Positions 43,241-51,697 of a DNA stretch of 64,000 nucleotides are shown here, in pieces (position 1 is the first letter of the stretch; each line of letters opens with the position of its first letter). The position numbers and the translations under genes were made by a program. The notes under the pieces were generated by a model. It was not told where the DNA came from and searched no databases. It saw only the letters and a program-made list of their open reading frames with translations. This DNA comes from an uncultured Oscillospiraceae bacterium (GTDB lineage Bacteria; Bacillota; Clostridia; Oscillospirales; Acutalibacteraceae): the NCBI GenBank assembly GCA_902465155.1, contig CABQLY010000003.1:1-64000 (forward strand), read 5' to 3'.

Positions 43241-43288
43241 TTACAAAAGCTTTGTAACAATTATACCACAATGCTTTAAAAAAGCCAA
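43241..43288 (-). promoter_or_regulatory. Promoter and palindrome of the LytTR two-component operon
   Basis: Minus strand: TTGGCT (43288-43283), 17 bases, TATAAT (43265-43260), followed at the expected start site by TTACAAA-AGC-TTTGTAA (43241-43257). The same heptamers flank the promoter of the BceAB-like operon (38059, 38087). The rest of this intergenic stretch to 43516 holds no gene. Confidence 0.65.
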
Positions 43289-43516
43289 GCATTTGAAAAA
43301 CGGTTTATTGCATTTTGCCTTTTAGGGTGTAAGCTTTTTGAGGTCCGCCAATTTTTGCGTCAATTTTTTGGTACGCCGTTTTTGAAGTACACCGTTTTTT
43401 TGCTTGCTAACTTGTTTTTTTCGGCGTGCCAACCCTTGCCCCGGCGTGACGGCGGCGCTTTATTTGGCATTAGCCGTTTGCACTTTTTGGTACGGCCGTT
43501 TTAAGGGCTGCTTTAT

Positions 43517-44509
43517 TTATTCGTTCAGCAGGTAAGGCTCGCCGTCTAAACGGGTCCAGTCTACAATAGCCTTCATAAACCTGCCGTATTTTTGGGTCAG
43601 CTCGGCCTGCGCGGCGTCAAACTGCGTAATGGGGTAAATTTTGGTAGGCACCTTTTTAAAGCTCCAGCAATCGGCGGCCAGGGCGTCCATGGCGTTTTGG
43701 CAGGAGCGCAGCAGCAAATCCCACTCGCGCGGGTGGGTGCTTAAACAGTCAACGGCCTTTACATTCAGCAGCCGAACATCTACCAGCCGTTTTTCGCCGG
43801 TGTGGTAAGCGCCAATAGCCAACTGCCCGCACATGGCGGTAATTTGAATGGCAAAATCTAACGATTCGTTGGTTTCGCCCCACTCCATTACCAAAGCAAA
43901 GCCGCCCGACCCGTTCCAGGTGCCAACGCCGGTGCTTTTAAAATCGCTGCTGTTTTGGCTAAGCCACTGCTCTGGGGTGTAAACCTCGTCGGCGCCGTAT
44001 TTTTTAGCGTCGTTTAAACATTCGGGGCGAATATCAAACCCTACCACATAGGCGCCCCGTTTTTTTAACAGGCTAATGGCCCCGCAGCCCATGTAGCCGC
44101 AGCCAACAACGGCAACCCTGTCGCCCACTACGGGAATACGCACCTTGCTAACGGCGCTGTAAAGGCAGCCCAGCGGCTCTATCACGGCTTCTTCATCTTT
44201 TACCGTGTTGGGAATAAGAATTAAATTATTTTCGTGCGTGCAGCTGTACTCGCTGTAGCCGCCAAACGGCCCGCTTACCCGGCTGCCAACCTTAACCCTT
44301 GTAACCTTTGGGCCAACCTTAAAAACAACGCCAACCGGCTCGTGCCCAAAGCTTTGGCCGGGGCCGGCGTGCGCCCAGTCGTAATGCTCCGACATACAAA
44401 CGCCGCAGTATTTTAATTTTACAATAACATCGTACTCGGTGCTGAGCTGCGGCATTTCGGTTTCAATCAATTTGCTGCTGCAAGGGCCAACCGATACTAA
44501 CTGTTTCAT
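43517..44509 (-). CDS. Zinc-type alcohol/polyol dehydrogenase (MDR family)
   Basis: 330 residues. Catalytic zinc ligands in GVCMSEH and GHEPVG; NAD-binding GCGYMGCGA in the middle domain. The four-cysteine structural zinc loop usual after GHE is missing; instead the chain goes through SGPFGGYSEYSC, so it differs from common sorbitol dehydrogenases. Diverges from an AraC/cupin regulator, which probably controls it in response to a sugar or polyol. CTGGGGG precedes the ATG. Family sure, substrate unknown. Confidence 0.85.
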   Translation of the reverse strand: MKQLVSVGPCSSKLIETEMPQLSTEYDVIVKLKYCGVCMSEHYDWAHAGPGQSFGHEPVGVVFKVGPKVTRVKVGSRVSGPFGGYSEYSCTHENNLILIPNTVKDEEAVIEPLGCLYSAVSKVRIPVVGDRVAVVGCGYMGCGAISLLKKRGAYVVGFDIRPECLNDAKKYGADEVYTPEQWLSQNSSDFKSTGVGTWNGSGGFALVMEWGETNESLDFAIQITAMCGQLAIGAYHTGEKRLVDVRLLNVKAVDCLSTHPREWDLLLRSCQNAMDALAADCWSFKKVPTKIYPITQFDAAQAELTQKYGRFMKAIVDWTRLDGEPYLLNE

Positions 44510-44557
44510 AAAAATCCCCCAGTTTTAAAATAGGCAGATAAGCCTCAACCCTTACCG

Positions 44558-44614
44558 GCCCGTGTGCTAAGTGCGCCCCTTTTTAAGGGGCAATTACAGT
44601 GTAGCACACCGGGC
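44558..44614. other. Large inverted repeat between the divergent ADH and AraC genes
   Basis: GCCCGTGTGCTA (44558-44569) pairs with TAGCACACCGGGC (44602-44614) around an inner GCCCCTT / AAGGGGC stem. The outer arm would overlap a possible -10 (TACACT, minus strand) of the dehydrogenase gene. It may be an operator or an mRNA hairpin. Confidence 0.55.
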
Positions 44615-44647
44615 TTAAAAACAAAATAGATTATTGCGACAAAAGCC

Positions 44648-44676
44648 TTGACAAAAACGACTTTTTGCATTATTGT
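44648..44676 (+). promoter_or_regulatory. Promoter of the AraC/cupin gene
   Basis: TTGACA (44648-44653), 17 bases, TATTGT (44671-44676). Confidence 0.75.
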
Positions 44677-44764
44677 AAAGATAAGGATTGGGCAGCACGC
44701 CAAAACCGACTGTTAAAATCAGCAGTTAAAACTGGCTGCGCCGCCTTTCAATGGGGGAGATTGA

Positions 44765-45499
44765 ATGAACCTTAGCTTTTGCAGTAAAACGCCGTTTCCT
44801 ATTCGCGCCTGCCGGCCGCATACGCACACGGGGTGGGAGGTTATTTACCACCTAACCGGCAGCAACCGCTCGGTTATTGGCAATAACCGTTACACTGTTG
44901 GGGTGGGCGAGGTTTTGCTGGTTCCGCCGGGCGTGGTACATTCTGCCGAATCGGACGGCCGATATACCGATATGTATTTACAGGCCGAAAGCCTTGATTT
45001 TTACGACGCCGCGGTTATTCACGATTACGACGGCAGCATTTTTGTGCTTTTTAAAATGCTGCTAAGCTGCTTTGCCCAAAAAGACCAGAATTACCGTGAA
45101 ATTTGTGACGCGTTGTTAGAGGCTATTGTTTTGTACCTTAAAAAATATTTGGCGGTACATTGCAAGCACCCCTTTGTTTACCGGCTAAAGAACTATATTT
45201 ACGAAAATGTGTCTAATCCCGATTTTTGCGCAACGGATATGGCCGCCTTTGCGGGGTACCATGTAGACTATGTTCGGCGCAGCTTTTTTGAGGAAATGGG
45301 AAAGACCCCAACCGGTTACCTAACCGAACTGCGTATTGAGCTTGCAAAAAAACTGCTGCTGCAGGAAACCTTTGTAAGCGTAAAGGATGTTGCGTTAAAA
45401 TGCGGATTTGTAGACAGCTTTTATTTTTCTACCCTGTTTCGCAAAAAAACGGGGCTTTCGCCCAGCGCGTACCAAAAAGCAGGCGGCGGTAAAAAATAA
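44765..45499 (+). CDS. AraC-family regulator with cupin sensor domain
   Basis: 244 residues. The N-terminal cupin has HTHTGWEVIYHLTG and VGEVLLVPPGVVHS; the C-terminal double helix-turn-helix is FCATDMAAFAGYHVDYVRRSF and VKDVALKCGFVDSFYFSTLF, with LSPSAYQK at the end. GGGGGAG before the ATG. Such regulators bind sugars with the cupin and act on nearby promoters; the divergent dehydrogenase is the likely target. Confidence 0.92.
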   Translation: MNLSFCSKTPFPIRACRPHTHTGWEVIYHLTGSNRSVIGNNRYTVGVGEVLLVPPGVVHSAESDGRYTDMYLQAESLDFYDAAVIHDYDGSIFVLFKMLLSCFAQKDQNYREICDALLEAIVLYLKKYLAVHCKHPFVYRLKNYIYENVSNPDFCATDMAAFAGYHVDYVRRSFFEEMGKTPTGYLTELRIELAKKLLLQETFVSVKDVALKCGFVDSFYFSTLFRKKTGLSPSAYQKAGGGKK

Positions 45500-45525
45500 A
45501 TTTTTAAGCTTTTGGCGTTTTAAGC

Positions 45526-45624
45526 GGGCGGTTTGGCTCGGTGCGGCGGTTTGGCTCGGTGCGGCGGTTTGGCTTGGTGCGGCGGTTGGCTTGGTGCGGC
45601 GGTTGGCTTGGTGCGGCGGTTGGC
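45526..45624. repeat. Tandem 17-18-bp GC-rich repeat, about 5.6 copies
   Basis: Units of GGCGGTTTGGCTCGGTGC (18 bases) pass into GGCGGTTGGCTTGGTGC (17 bases). The minus-strand frame over it (repeats of RRTEPN-like peptide) has no ribosome site. It lies directly behind the AraC/cupin gene and could be a slippage-prone minisatellite. Confidence 0.85.
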
Positions 45625-45723
45625 TTTAAACTTTGGGCAGCCGGTACGAATACCCGCGCGCCAAGTGGCATAAAATGGGGGTAGACGGTTTCAAATTGTA
45701 TTATATTTGTAACTAATTGTAAT

Positions 45724-45752
45724 TTTACAACTGTAGCGAAGTATGCTAAACT
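45724..45752 (+). promoter_or_regulatory. Candidate promoter of the polysaccharide deacetylase gene
   Basis: TTTACA (45724-45729), 17 bases, TAAACT (45747-45752), about 75 bases before the start codon. AT-rich TTGTAA/TTACAA inverted elements surround it. Confidence 0.5.
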
Positions 45753-45828
45753 AATTAAAGTAATTGCGGTAGGCCGGTTTGGCACCTATTCTATTATTAA
45801 TTTATTTTACAGTAACGGTGGTAAGAGC

Positions 45829-46764
45829 ATGAGCACAAAAGTAAACAAAAACACCTGGCCTACCATAGTGGCGTTGGTTTTAGTGGCTTTGCTGGGCTGC
45901 GGCGTGGTGGCTTTAGGCCTAAAGCACGACTCTAAAGTAACCGAGCTTACCAAGCAGGTATCCTCGGTTGGGCAGCAAAACAGCGAGATGCAGCAGCGCG
46001 TTGCCGAGGCCGAAAGCAAGGTGGGCCAACTGGAAAGCAACAATAGCTCCCTGCAGGAGGAAAATCGGCGTTTGCAAAGCGAAAACGCCAGTATTAAGGC
46101 CATGAAGAAGCAGCACCTGAATAACAGCGGAAACAGCAAAATTTGTTATTTAACATTTGACGACGGGCCTTCGGCTAATACTCTTGAAATATTAAAAATA
46201 TTAAAGAGTGAAAACGCGAAGGCCACTTTTTTTGTAATTGCCCGCAGCCGAACCGAGTACATAAAAACCATTGCCGACGAGGGGCACGCGCTGGCCATTC
46301 ACAGCTACACGCACGATTACCCTACCATTTACAAAAGCGAGGCCGCCTATTACAACGACCTTTACAAAATGCAGGCCTTAATTAAAGATAAAACGGGAAA
46401 AACCGTTCATTTAATGCGGTTCCCGGGCGGCAGCAGCAATAAGGTTAGTTTAAAGCACTGTAAGGGTATTATGACCAAGCTGACCGCCGGCGTGCAAAGC
46501 AAGGGGTTTTATTATTTTGATTGGAATGTAGACTCCGGCGACGCCAACGGCACCAATGTTCCGGCCGCCAAGCTGGTAAGTAATGTTTTAAGGGAGTCTA
46601 ACGGTGTTAAAAATATTTGCGTTTTAATGCACGATGCCCCGGCTAAAAAAACAACGGTGCAGGCCCTGCCCACCATTATTAAAGAGCTGAAAAACCGCGG
46701 CTACCGGTTTGAGGTGCTGAGCGAGGCCAGCCCGGCCTTTCACCATTCGCACCTGAATAACTAA
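45829..46764 (+). CDS. Membrane-anchored polysaccharide deacetylase
   Basis: 311 residues. One N-terminal membrane helix (PTIVALVLVALLGCGVVALG), then a coiled coil of about 65 residues rich in E, Q and S, then a NodB-type domain. Motifs: TFDDGPS (catalytic D and metal D), HSYTHDY (metal histidines), RFPGGSS, NVDSGDA and LMHDA. It would remove N-acetyl groups from peptidoglycan or another wall glycan on the outer face of the membrane, as PgdA-like enzymes do in lysozyme resistance; a sporulation-related role is also possible. All catalytic residues are present. Confidence 0.9.
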   Translation: MSTKVNKNTWPTIVALVLVALLGCGVVALGLKHDSKVTELTKQVSSVGQQNSEMQQRVAEAESKVGQLESNNSSLQEENRRLQSENASIKAMKKQHLNNSGNSKICYLTFDDGPSANTLEILKILKSENAKATFFVIARSRTEYIKTIADEGHALAIHSYTHDYPTIYKSEAAYYNDLYKMQALIKDKTGKTVHLMRFPGGSSNKVSLKHCKGIMTKLTAGVQSKGFYYFDWNVDSGDANGTNVPAAKLVSNVLRESNGVKNICVLMHDAPAKKTTVQALPTIIKELKNRGYRFEVLSEASPAFHHSHLNN

Positions 46765-46812
46765 GCCTTTGGTAGGTCTTTGAAGAAGTGAACCGTTTAC
46801 CCGTAAAGCTGA

Positions 46813-46866
46813 TTGTAAACTAAAATCAATTTTTTGGTTTACAATTACAATAAACTGTGATATACT
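46813..46866 (+). promoter_or_regulatory. BirA operator overlapping the bioY promoter
   Basis: TTGTAAAC (46813-46820), 16 bases, GTTTACAA (46837-46844) is a BirA-type operator. Its right half overlaps the -35 TTTACA (46838-46843), followed after 17 bases by TATACT (46861-46866). The HTH-containing BirA encoded at 62524 is the expected repressor. Confidence 0.85.
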
Positions 46867-46901
46867 CTTTACAGAGAACAATCTGTAAAGGGTGTATTTT
46901 T

Positions 46902-47453
46902 ATGGCAAAAAAATTTTCTACCGTGCAAATGGTGCTGGCGGCGTTGTTTGTGGCGCTAATAACCGTTGGGGCTTTTTTAAAGGTGCAGGTGGGGGTAATT
47001 CCCTTTTCGCTGCAATTAATGTTTGTGCTGTTAGCGGGGCAGCTGCTGTCGCCCTTGGCGGCGGCCGGCAGTCTTTTTACCTACCTGCTGCTGGGGCTGT
47101 TGGGGGTGCCGGTTTTTGCCGGCGGCGGCGGGCTTGGCTATGTGCTGCAGCCCTCCTTTGGGTACATTCCGGGCTTTTTGGCGGCGGCGGTGGCGGTTAG
47201 CCTAATTACCCGCTGCGGCAAGCCGGGGCTGCTAAAAAGCCTAATGGCCAACGCGTGCGGGGTAGGGCTGGTTTACCTGTTTGGTTTAAGCTACTACTTT
47301 TGCCTAAACACCTTTTACTTTGGCCGGGTGGTTGCGCTTTCTAAAATGCTTTTGTACTGCTGGGTCATTTTTATTCCGAGCGATGTAATTGCCCTGGTTT
47401 TAACCGCCTTTTTAGGGCAAAAGCTGCGCCGGTTTATTCCGCAAAAAGGCTGA
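46902..47453 (+). CDS. bioY: Biotin transporter substrate-binding protein BioY
   Basis: 183 residues from the ATG at 46902 (TAAAGGGTG upstream; the longer frame starts inside the promoter). Five to six membrane helices; family signatures GVIPFSLQLMFVLLAG, LLGVPVFAGGGGLGYVLQPSFGYIPGF and WVIFIPSDVIALVL. BioY captures biotin, alone or with the ECF energy module, which is not in this window. No biotin synthesis genes are present nearby, so the cell may depend on uptake. Confidence 0.95.
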   Translation: MAKKFSTVQMVLAALFVALITVGAFLKVQVGVIPFSLQLMFVLLAGQLLSPLAAAGSLFTYLLLGLLGVPVFAGGGGLGYVLQPSFGYIPGFLAAAVAVSLITRCGKPGLLKSLMANACGVGLVYLFGLSYYFCLNTFYFGRVVALSKMLLYCWVIFIPSDVIALVLTAFLGQKLRRFIPQKG

Positions 47454-47498
47454 ATTTGCAAATTTTGGGCGAAATGTGCGTTTTGGCAAAAAAATTCC

Positions 47499-47527
47499 TT
47501 GACAAAGGCTTTAAATAATTATATAAT
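47499..47527 (+). promoter_or_regulatory. Promoter of the DUF177-rpmF operon
   Basis: TTGACA (47499-47504), 17 bases, TATAAT (47522-47527); full consensus. Confidence 0.9.
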
Positions 47528-47554
47528 AGTGTTTGTGACAATTGGGGTGAACCT

Positions 47555-48004
47555 ATGGTTCTTGATTTAAAAGGTTTCATAAACGGCGGCGCGCGCACCT
47601 TAGCGGTAGATGCTACTTTAGATTATACCGGCGAGGAATACTACGGCTGCCACCCGTTCAAACAACCGGTTCGGGTTGTAGGTTCGGTTACAAACAAAGC
47701 AGAGGTTACAAGGCTTTTGCTGCGCTTTCCGGTACAGGTTTTTTTACCGTGTGACCGTTGCGGGCGAGATACCGAAAAAACCGTTGAGGTTACGGTAGAC
47801 CGCGTGCTGGTTACCGCGCTGGAGGGCGAGGACGACGGCGATTATTTATTGCTGCCCAACGAAAAGTTAGACCTTTACGCTGTTTGTTTAGAGGAAATTA
47901 TTTTATCGTTACCCAGCAAATTCCTGTGCAAAAGCGACTGCAAGGGTGCTTGCCCGGTTTGCGGCCACAATTTGAACGACGGAGATTGCAACTGTAAACG
48001 GTAA
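47555..48004 (+). CDS. DUF177 (YceD-like) protein
   Basis: 149 residues. Conserved VFLPCDRCGRDTEKTVEV in the middle and a C-terminal zinc-like CKSDCKGACPVCGHNLNDGDCNC, the pattern of the YceD/DUF177 family. The family gene is almost always next to rpmF, as here, and is linked to large-ribosomal-subunit or 23S rRNA maturation; the exact role is not settled. GGGGTGA before the ATG. Confidence 0.92.
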   Translation: MVLDLKGFINGGARTLAVDATLDYTGEEYYGCHPFKQPVRVVGSVTNKAEVTRLLLRFPVQVFLPCDRCGRDTEKTVEVTVDRVLVTALEGEDDGDYLLLPNEKLDLYAVCLEEIILSLPSKFLCKSDCKGACPVCGHNLNDGDCNCKR

Positions 48005-48073
48005 CCCCAAAGCTTGAAGTTCGGCGAAGCTTCTAAAAACAACTGTCAACTGAAAAACAGGAGGTGCCCTAAG

Positions 48074-48256
48074 ATGGCAGTACCAAAGAGAAAAGTTTCT
48101 AAAGCCAGACGCGACAAACGGCGTTCTAATGTTTGGAAGTTAGAAACACCCGCTCTTGTAAAATGCTCCCATTGTGGTGAGTACAAAAGGCCGCATCGTT
48201 TGTGCCCGAATTGCGGGTATTACAATGGCCGCGAGGTAGTTAAAGCGGAGGATTAA
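48074..48256 (+). CDS. rpmF: 50S ribosomal protein L32
   Basis: 60 residues from the ATG at 48074 (AGGAGGTG; the 20 upstream codons are not part of it). Begins MAVPKRKVSKARRDKRRSN and keeps all four zinc cysteines: CSHCGEYKRPHRLCPNCG. So this is the zinc-binding form of L32. Cotranscribed with the DUF177 gene. Confidence 0.98.
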   Translation: MAVPKRKVSKARRDKRRSNVWKLETPALVKCSHCGEYKRPHRLCPNCGYYNGREVVKAED

Positions 48257-48278
48257 TTTTCCGCTTTATGTTCGGACG

Positions 48279-48312
48279 AATAGAGAAGGGGTTTACCTTC
48301 TCTATTTTTTTT
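48279..48312 (+). terminator. Terminator after rpmF
   Basis: AATAGAGAAGG / CCTTCTCTATT, 11-bp stem, loop of six, then T-run. Confidence 0.9.
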
Positions 48313-48367
48313 AGCAAAAATACGGCGGCCGGCGGTTTGGCGGCTTTATAAAGGGACGGTGTGTAAA

Positions 48368-49678
48368 ATGGCAGTTACAATTCAATCGGTTCAGCCCGGC
48401 TCCCCCTGCGAAAAGGCCAAGGTTCCGGCCGGCGGCAGGCTGCTGCAAATAAACGGCCACGAAATTGACGATGTGCTGGATTACCGCTTTTACCAAAACG
48501 AGAAAAAGCTGCGCCTGCTGGTTGAAATGAACGGCAAAAAACGCCATTACACCGTTAAAAAGGGCGAGTATGACGAATTAGGGCTGGAGTTTGAAACCTA
48601 TTTAATGGATCGCCAGCACGCCTGCAAAAATAAATGTATTTTTTGTTTTATAGACCAATTACCGCCCGGGCTGCGCAAAAGCCTTTATTTTAAAGATGAT
48701 GACTCTCGCCTTTCCTTTTTATTTGGCAACTACATTACTCTAACCAACATTACCGAGCACGAGGTAGACCGCATTATTCGCCTGCACATTAGCCCGGTAA
48801 ACATTTCTATACACACCACCAACCCGCAGCTGCGCTGCCAAATGATGCATAATCGCTTTGCCGGGCAGGCGCTGCAGATTTTTTACCGCTTGGCCGAGGC
48901 CGGCATTAAAATTAACTGCCAGCTGGTGCTTTGCCCCGGGTATAATGACGGAGCCGAGCTGGAGCGCACCTTAACCGACTTAACCGCTTACGAAACGGTG
49001 CAGTGCATTGCGGCGGTGCCGGTAGGGCTAACGGCCTACCGCGAGGGGTTAGAGCCTTTAGAGCCTTTTAACAAGCAAACGGCGGGCAATGTGGTAGATA
49101 TTATGGAGCGGTTTGGCCGGCAGTGCCTTGAAAAATACGGGGAGCGGCGCGTTTTTCCGGCCGATGAGTTTTATTTGCTGGCCGAGCGGGAAATTCCGCC
49201 GGCGGAGCAGTACGGCGATTTTTTACAGCTGGAAAACGGCGTTGGCATGTGGGCGCTTTTTCGCAAACAGGCACAGCAGGCGTTTTTGCAGCTGAGCGAC
49301 GAGCTGTTGCAAAAGCCGCGTACCGTTTCGGTAGCAACGGGCGAGGCGGCCTACCCGTTAATTAAATATGTGGTTGACACGGCCTGCAAAAAATGGCATA
49401 ATTTAAATGTAAACGCTTATAAAGTTAAAAACCGCTTTTTTGGCGGTAAAATAACCGTTACCGGCTTGCTTACCGGCAGCGACCTTGTAACCGAGCTAAG
49501 CGGAAAGCCGTTGGGCAGCACGCTGCTGATTTCCGAAACCATGCTGCGCAGCGAAGGGGATTTATTTTTAGACGACATGACCCTGCCGCAGCTGGAGCAA
49601 AAGCTGGGGGTAAGGGTAACCGTTGTAGCGAACGACGGATTTGATTTAGTAACCAAACTAATTGGAGACGAAACTTGA
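48368..49678 (+). CDS. DUF512 radical SAM protein with PDZ-like N-terminus
   Basis: 436 residues from the ATG at 48368 (AAAGGGAC upstream). N-terminal PDZ-like segment (PGSPCEKAKVPAGGRLLQINGH), then a radical SAM cluster motif CKNKCIFCFIDQLP, then the DUF512 C-terminal region (VATGEAAYPLIKYV; VTGLLTGSDLV). It is nearly always found upstream of der in clostridia, as here. Biochemical function unknown to me. A strongly supported, complete gene. Confidence 0.9.
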   Translation: MAVTIQSVQPGSPCEKAKVPAGGRLLQINGHEIDDVLDYRFYQNEKKLRLLVEMNGKKRHYTVKKGEYDELGLEFETYLMDRQHACKNKCIFCFIDQLPPGLRKSLYFKDDDSRLSFLFGNYITLTNITEHEVDRIIRLHISPVNISIHTTNPQLRCQMMHNRFAGQALQIFYRLAEAGIKINCQLVLCPGYNDGAELERTLTDLTAYETVQCIAAVPVGLTAYREGLEPLEPFNKQTAGNVVDIMERFGRQCLEKYGERRVFPADEFYLLAEREIPPAEQYGDFLQLENGVGMWALFRKQAQQAFLQLSDELLQKPRTVSVATGEAAYPLIKYVVDTACKKWHNLNVNAYKVKNRFFGGKITVTGLLTGSDLVTELSGKPLGSTLLISETMLRSEGDLFLDDMTLPQLEQKLGVRVTVVANDGFDLVTKLIGDET

Positions 49679-49700
49679 GGACGAAACGAAGGTGTAAATT

Positions 49701-51035
49701 TTGGCAAAACCGATTATTGCCGTTGTAGGGCGCCCGAATGTAGGAAAATCTACCCTTTTTAACAAGCTGGTTGGGCGCAGAATTTCTATTGTGGATGACA
49801 CCCCCGGCGTTACCAGAGACCGCATTTTTAGCGAGGCAGAGTGGAACGGCCACGCGGTAACGCTGGTAGATACTGGCGGTATTGAGCCAAAAAGCAGCGA
49901 TATTATTCTTTCTAAAATACGCGAGCAGGCAACCATTGCCATTGAAATGGCCGATGTTATTATTTTTGTAACCGACCTTAAAACCGGCGTGTTGGCGGCG
50001 GATATGGAGGTTGCGGCCATGCTGCAGCGCTCCGGCAAGCCGGTTGTGCTTTGCGTAAACAAGTGCGATACGGTTGGCAAAGCGCCGGATGATATTTACG
50101 AATTTTACAATTTAGGTTTGGGGGAGCCCATTGCCGTTTCGGCCATACACGGGCACGGCACCGGCGATTTATTAGACGCGGTTTTTCAGAACATTCCCGC
50201 GGCGGAGTGGGAGGAGGAAAGCGACAGCAGCGTAATTCAGGTTGCGGTTATTGGCAAGCCAAACGCCGGAAAATCCTCCTTAGTCAACCGCGTTTTGGGC
50301 GAGGACCGCTTAATTGTTTCCAACATTGCGGGCACCACGCGGGACGCCATTGACACCGCCGTTACGGTTGGAGAAACGCGGTACAATTTAATTGATACCG
50401 CCGGAATTCGCCGCAAAAGCAAAATTAACGATAAAATTGAAAAATACAGCGTTATGCGCGCTACCATGGCGGTAGACCGGGCAGATGTTTGCGTTATTTT
50501 ATTAGACGCCGCCGAGGGCTTTACCGAGCAGGACTCAAAAGTAGCCGGCATTGCCTTAGAGCAGGGCAAGGCCTGCATTATTGCCGTAAACAAGTGGGAT
50601 TTAATTGAAAAAAACGGCGCCACGATGGATAGCTACCGCAAGCGGCTAATGAACGATTTTTCGTTTATGCCGTACGCGCCGATTATTTTTATTTCGGCCA
50701 AAACGGGCCAGCGGATTGACCGCCTTTTTGAGCTGATTAAATATGTACACGCGCAAAATACCATGCGCATTTCTACCGGTATGCTGAACGATATTTTAGC
50801 CAACGCCACCGCGCGCGTGCAGCCGCCTACCGACAAGGGCCGCCGCCTTAAAATTTACTACATGACGCAGGCCTCTACCAAGCCGCCAACCTTTGTTTGC
50901 TTTTGCAACAAGGCCGAGCTGTTTCACTTTTCTTACCAACGGTATTTAGAAAACCAAATTCGCGCCACCTTCGGGTTAGAGGGCACGCCGGTGCGGTTTG
51001 TAATTCGCCAACGGGGCGATACAAAGGGGGAATAA
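49701..51035 (+). CDS. der: Ribosome-associated GTPase Der (EngA)
   Basis: 444 residues from a TTG start with GAAGGTG upstream; no in-frame ATG lies nearby. Two tandem GTPase domains: G1 GRPNVGKS and GKPNAGKS, G3 DTGG and DTAG, G4 NKCD and NKWD; C-terminal KH-like domain with RVQPPTDKGRRLKIYY. Needed for 50S subunit assembly. Stop precedes the plsY start by only two bases. Confidence 0.97.
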   Translation: MAKPIIAVVGRPNVGKSTLFNKLVGRRISIVDDTPGVTRDRIFSEAEWNGHAVTLVDTGGIEPKSSDIILSKIREQATIAIEMADVIIFVTDLKTGVLAADMEVAAMLQRSGKPVVLCVNKCDTVGKAPDDIYEFYNLGLGEPIAVSAIHGHGTGDLLDAVFQNIPAAEWEEESDSSVIQVAVIGKPNAGKSSLVNRVLGEDRLIVSNIAGTTRDAIDTAVTVGETRYNLIDTAGIRRKSKINDKIEKYSVMRATMAVDRADVCVILLDAAEGFTEQDSKVAGIALEQGKACIIAVNKWDLIEKNGATMDSYRKRLMNDFSFMPYAPIIFISAKTGQRIDRLFELIKYVHAQNTMRISTGMLNDILANATARVQPPTDKGRRLKIYYMTQASTKPPTFVCFCNKAELFHFSYQRYLENQIRATFGLEGTPVRFVIRQRGDTKGE

Positions 51036-51037
51036 AC

Positions 51038-51694
51038 TTGGAGCTTATGCTAACGGTTATTGCCGTTTTGCAGGCCTACGCAATTGGCAGCATTAGCTTT
51101 GCGGTAATTTTTTCTAACGCTTTTGCTAAAAAAGATGTACGCAATTTTGGCAGCGGCAACGCCGGCGCCACCAATGTAATGCGGGCGTTTGGCGTGCTGC
51201 CCGGGGTGTTAACCTTTTTGTGCGACGCCGCCAAGGGCTTTGCCGCCTGCATGGTAGGCAAGCTAATTTTTACCTACCTTAGCGCGCACTATTCTGCCAC
51301 TTTGTTTGTGCCGGTTTACGGGGCGCTGCTGTGCGGCGTGTTTTGTATGCTGGGGCATGTTTTTCCGGTTTTTTTTGGCTTTAAGGGCGGCAAGGCGGTT
51401 GCGGTTGCCGTAGGTATTTTTTATGTTTCTAACTGGCAGGCAATTTCTTTGGCGCTGGGGGTATTTTTAATTGTTTTGCTAATTAGCAAAATTGTTTCGG
51501 TTGCCTCCCTTTCCGCTACGGTGGCGCTGTTTGCTGCAATGCTGGTTTTTCGGCCGGCGGGCAACATTTGGGTTATTGGCAGCCTAACCTTTGTAATGTG
51601 CGCAACCGTTTTTTTAAAGCACACCGAAAATATAAAACGGTTGTTAAAAGGGCAGGAAAAGGCTATTTTTAAAAACAAAAAAAAGGAGCATTAA
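51038..51694 (+). CDS. plsY: Acyl-phosphate glycerol-3-phosphate acyltransferase PlsY
   Basis: 218 residues from the TTG at 51038, which has AAAGGGGG at the right spacing; an ATG three codons on is the alternative. Five membrane helices; motifs YAIGSISFAVIFS, NFGSGNAGATNVMRAFG (serine and glycine of site 1), LGHVFPVFFGFKGGKAVAV. It adds the first acyl chain to G3P in phospholipid synthesis, and the next gene makes the G3P. Confidence 0.95.
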   Translation: MELMLTVIAVLQAYAIGSISFAVIFSNAFAKKDVRNFGSGNAGATNVMRAFGVLPGVLTFLCDAAKGFAACMVGKLIFTYLSAHYSATLFVPVYGALLCGVFCMLGHVFPVFFGFKGGKAVAVAVGIFYVSNWQAISLALGVFLIVLLISKIVSVASLSATVALFAAMLVFRPAGNIWVIGSLTFVMCATVFLKHTENIKRLLKGQEKAIFKNKKKEH

Positions 51695-51697
51695 GCC

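Noticed and set aside
45504..45785. 93-codon minus-strand frame with RRTEPN-like repeats
   Set aside because: It is the translation of the 17/18-bp tandem repeat, has no ribosome site and no family resemblance.
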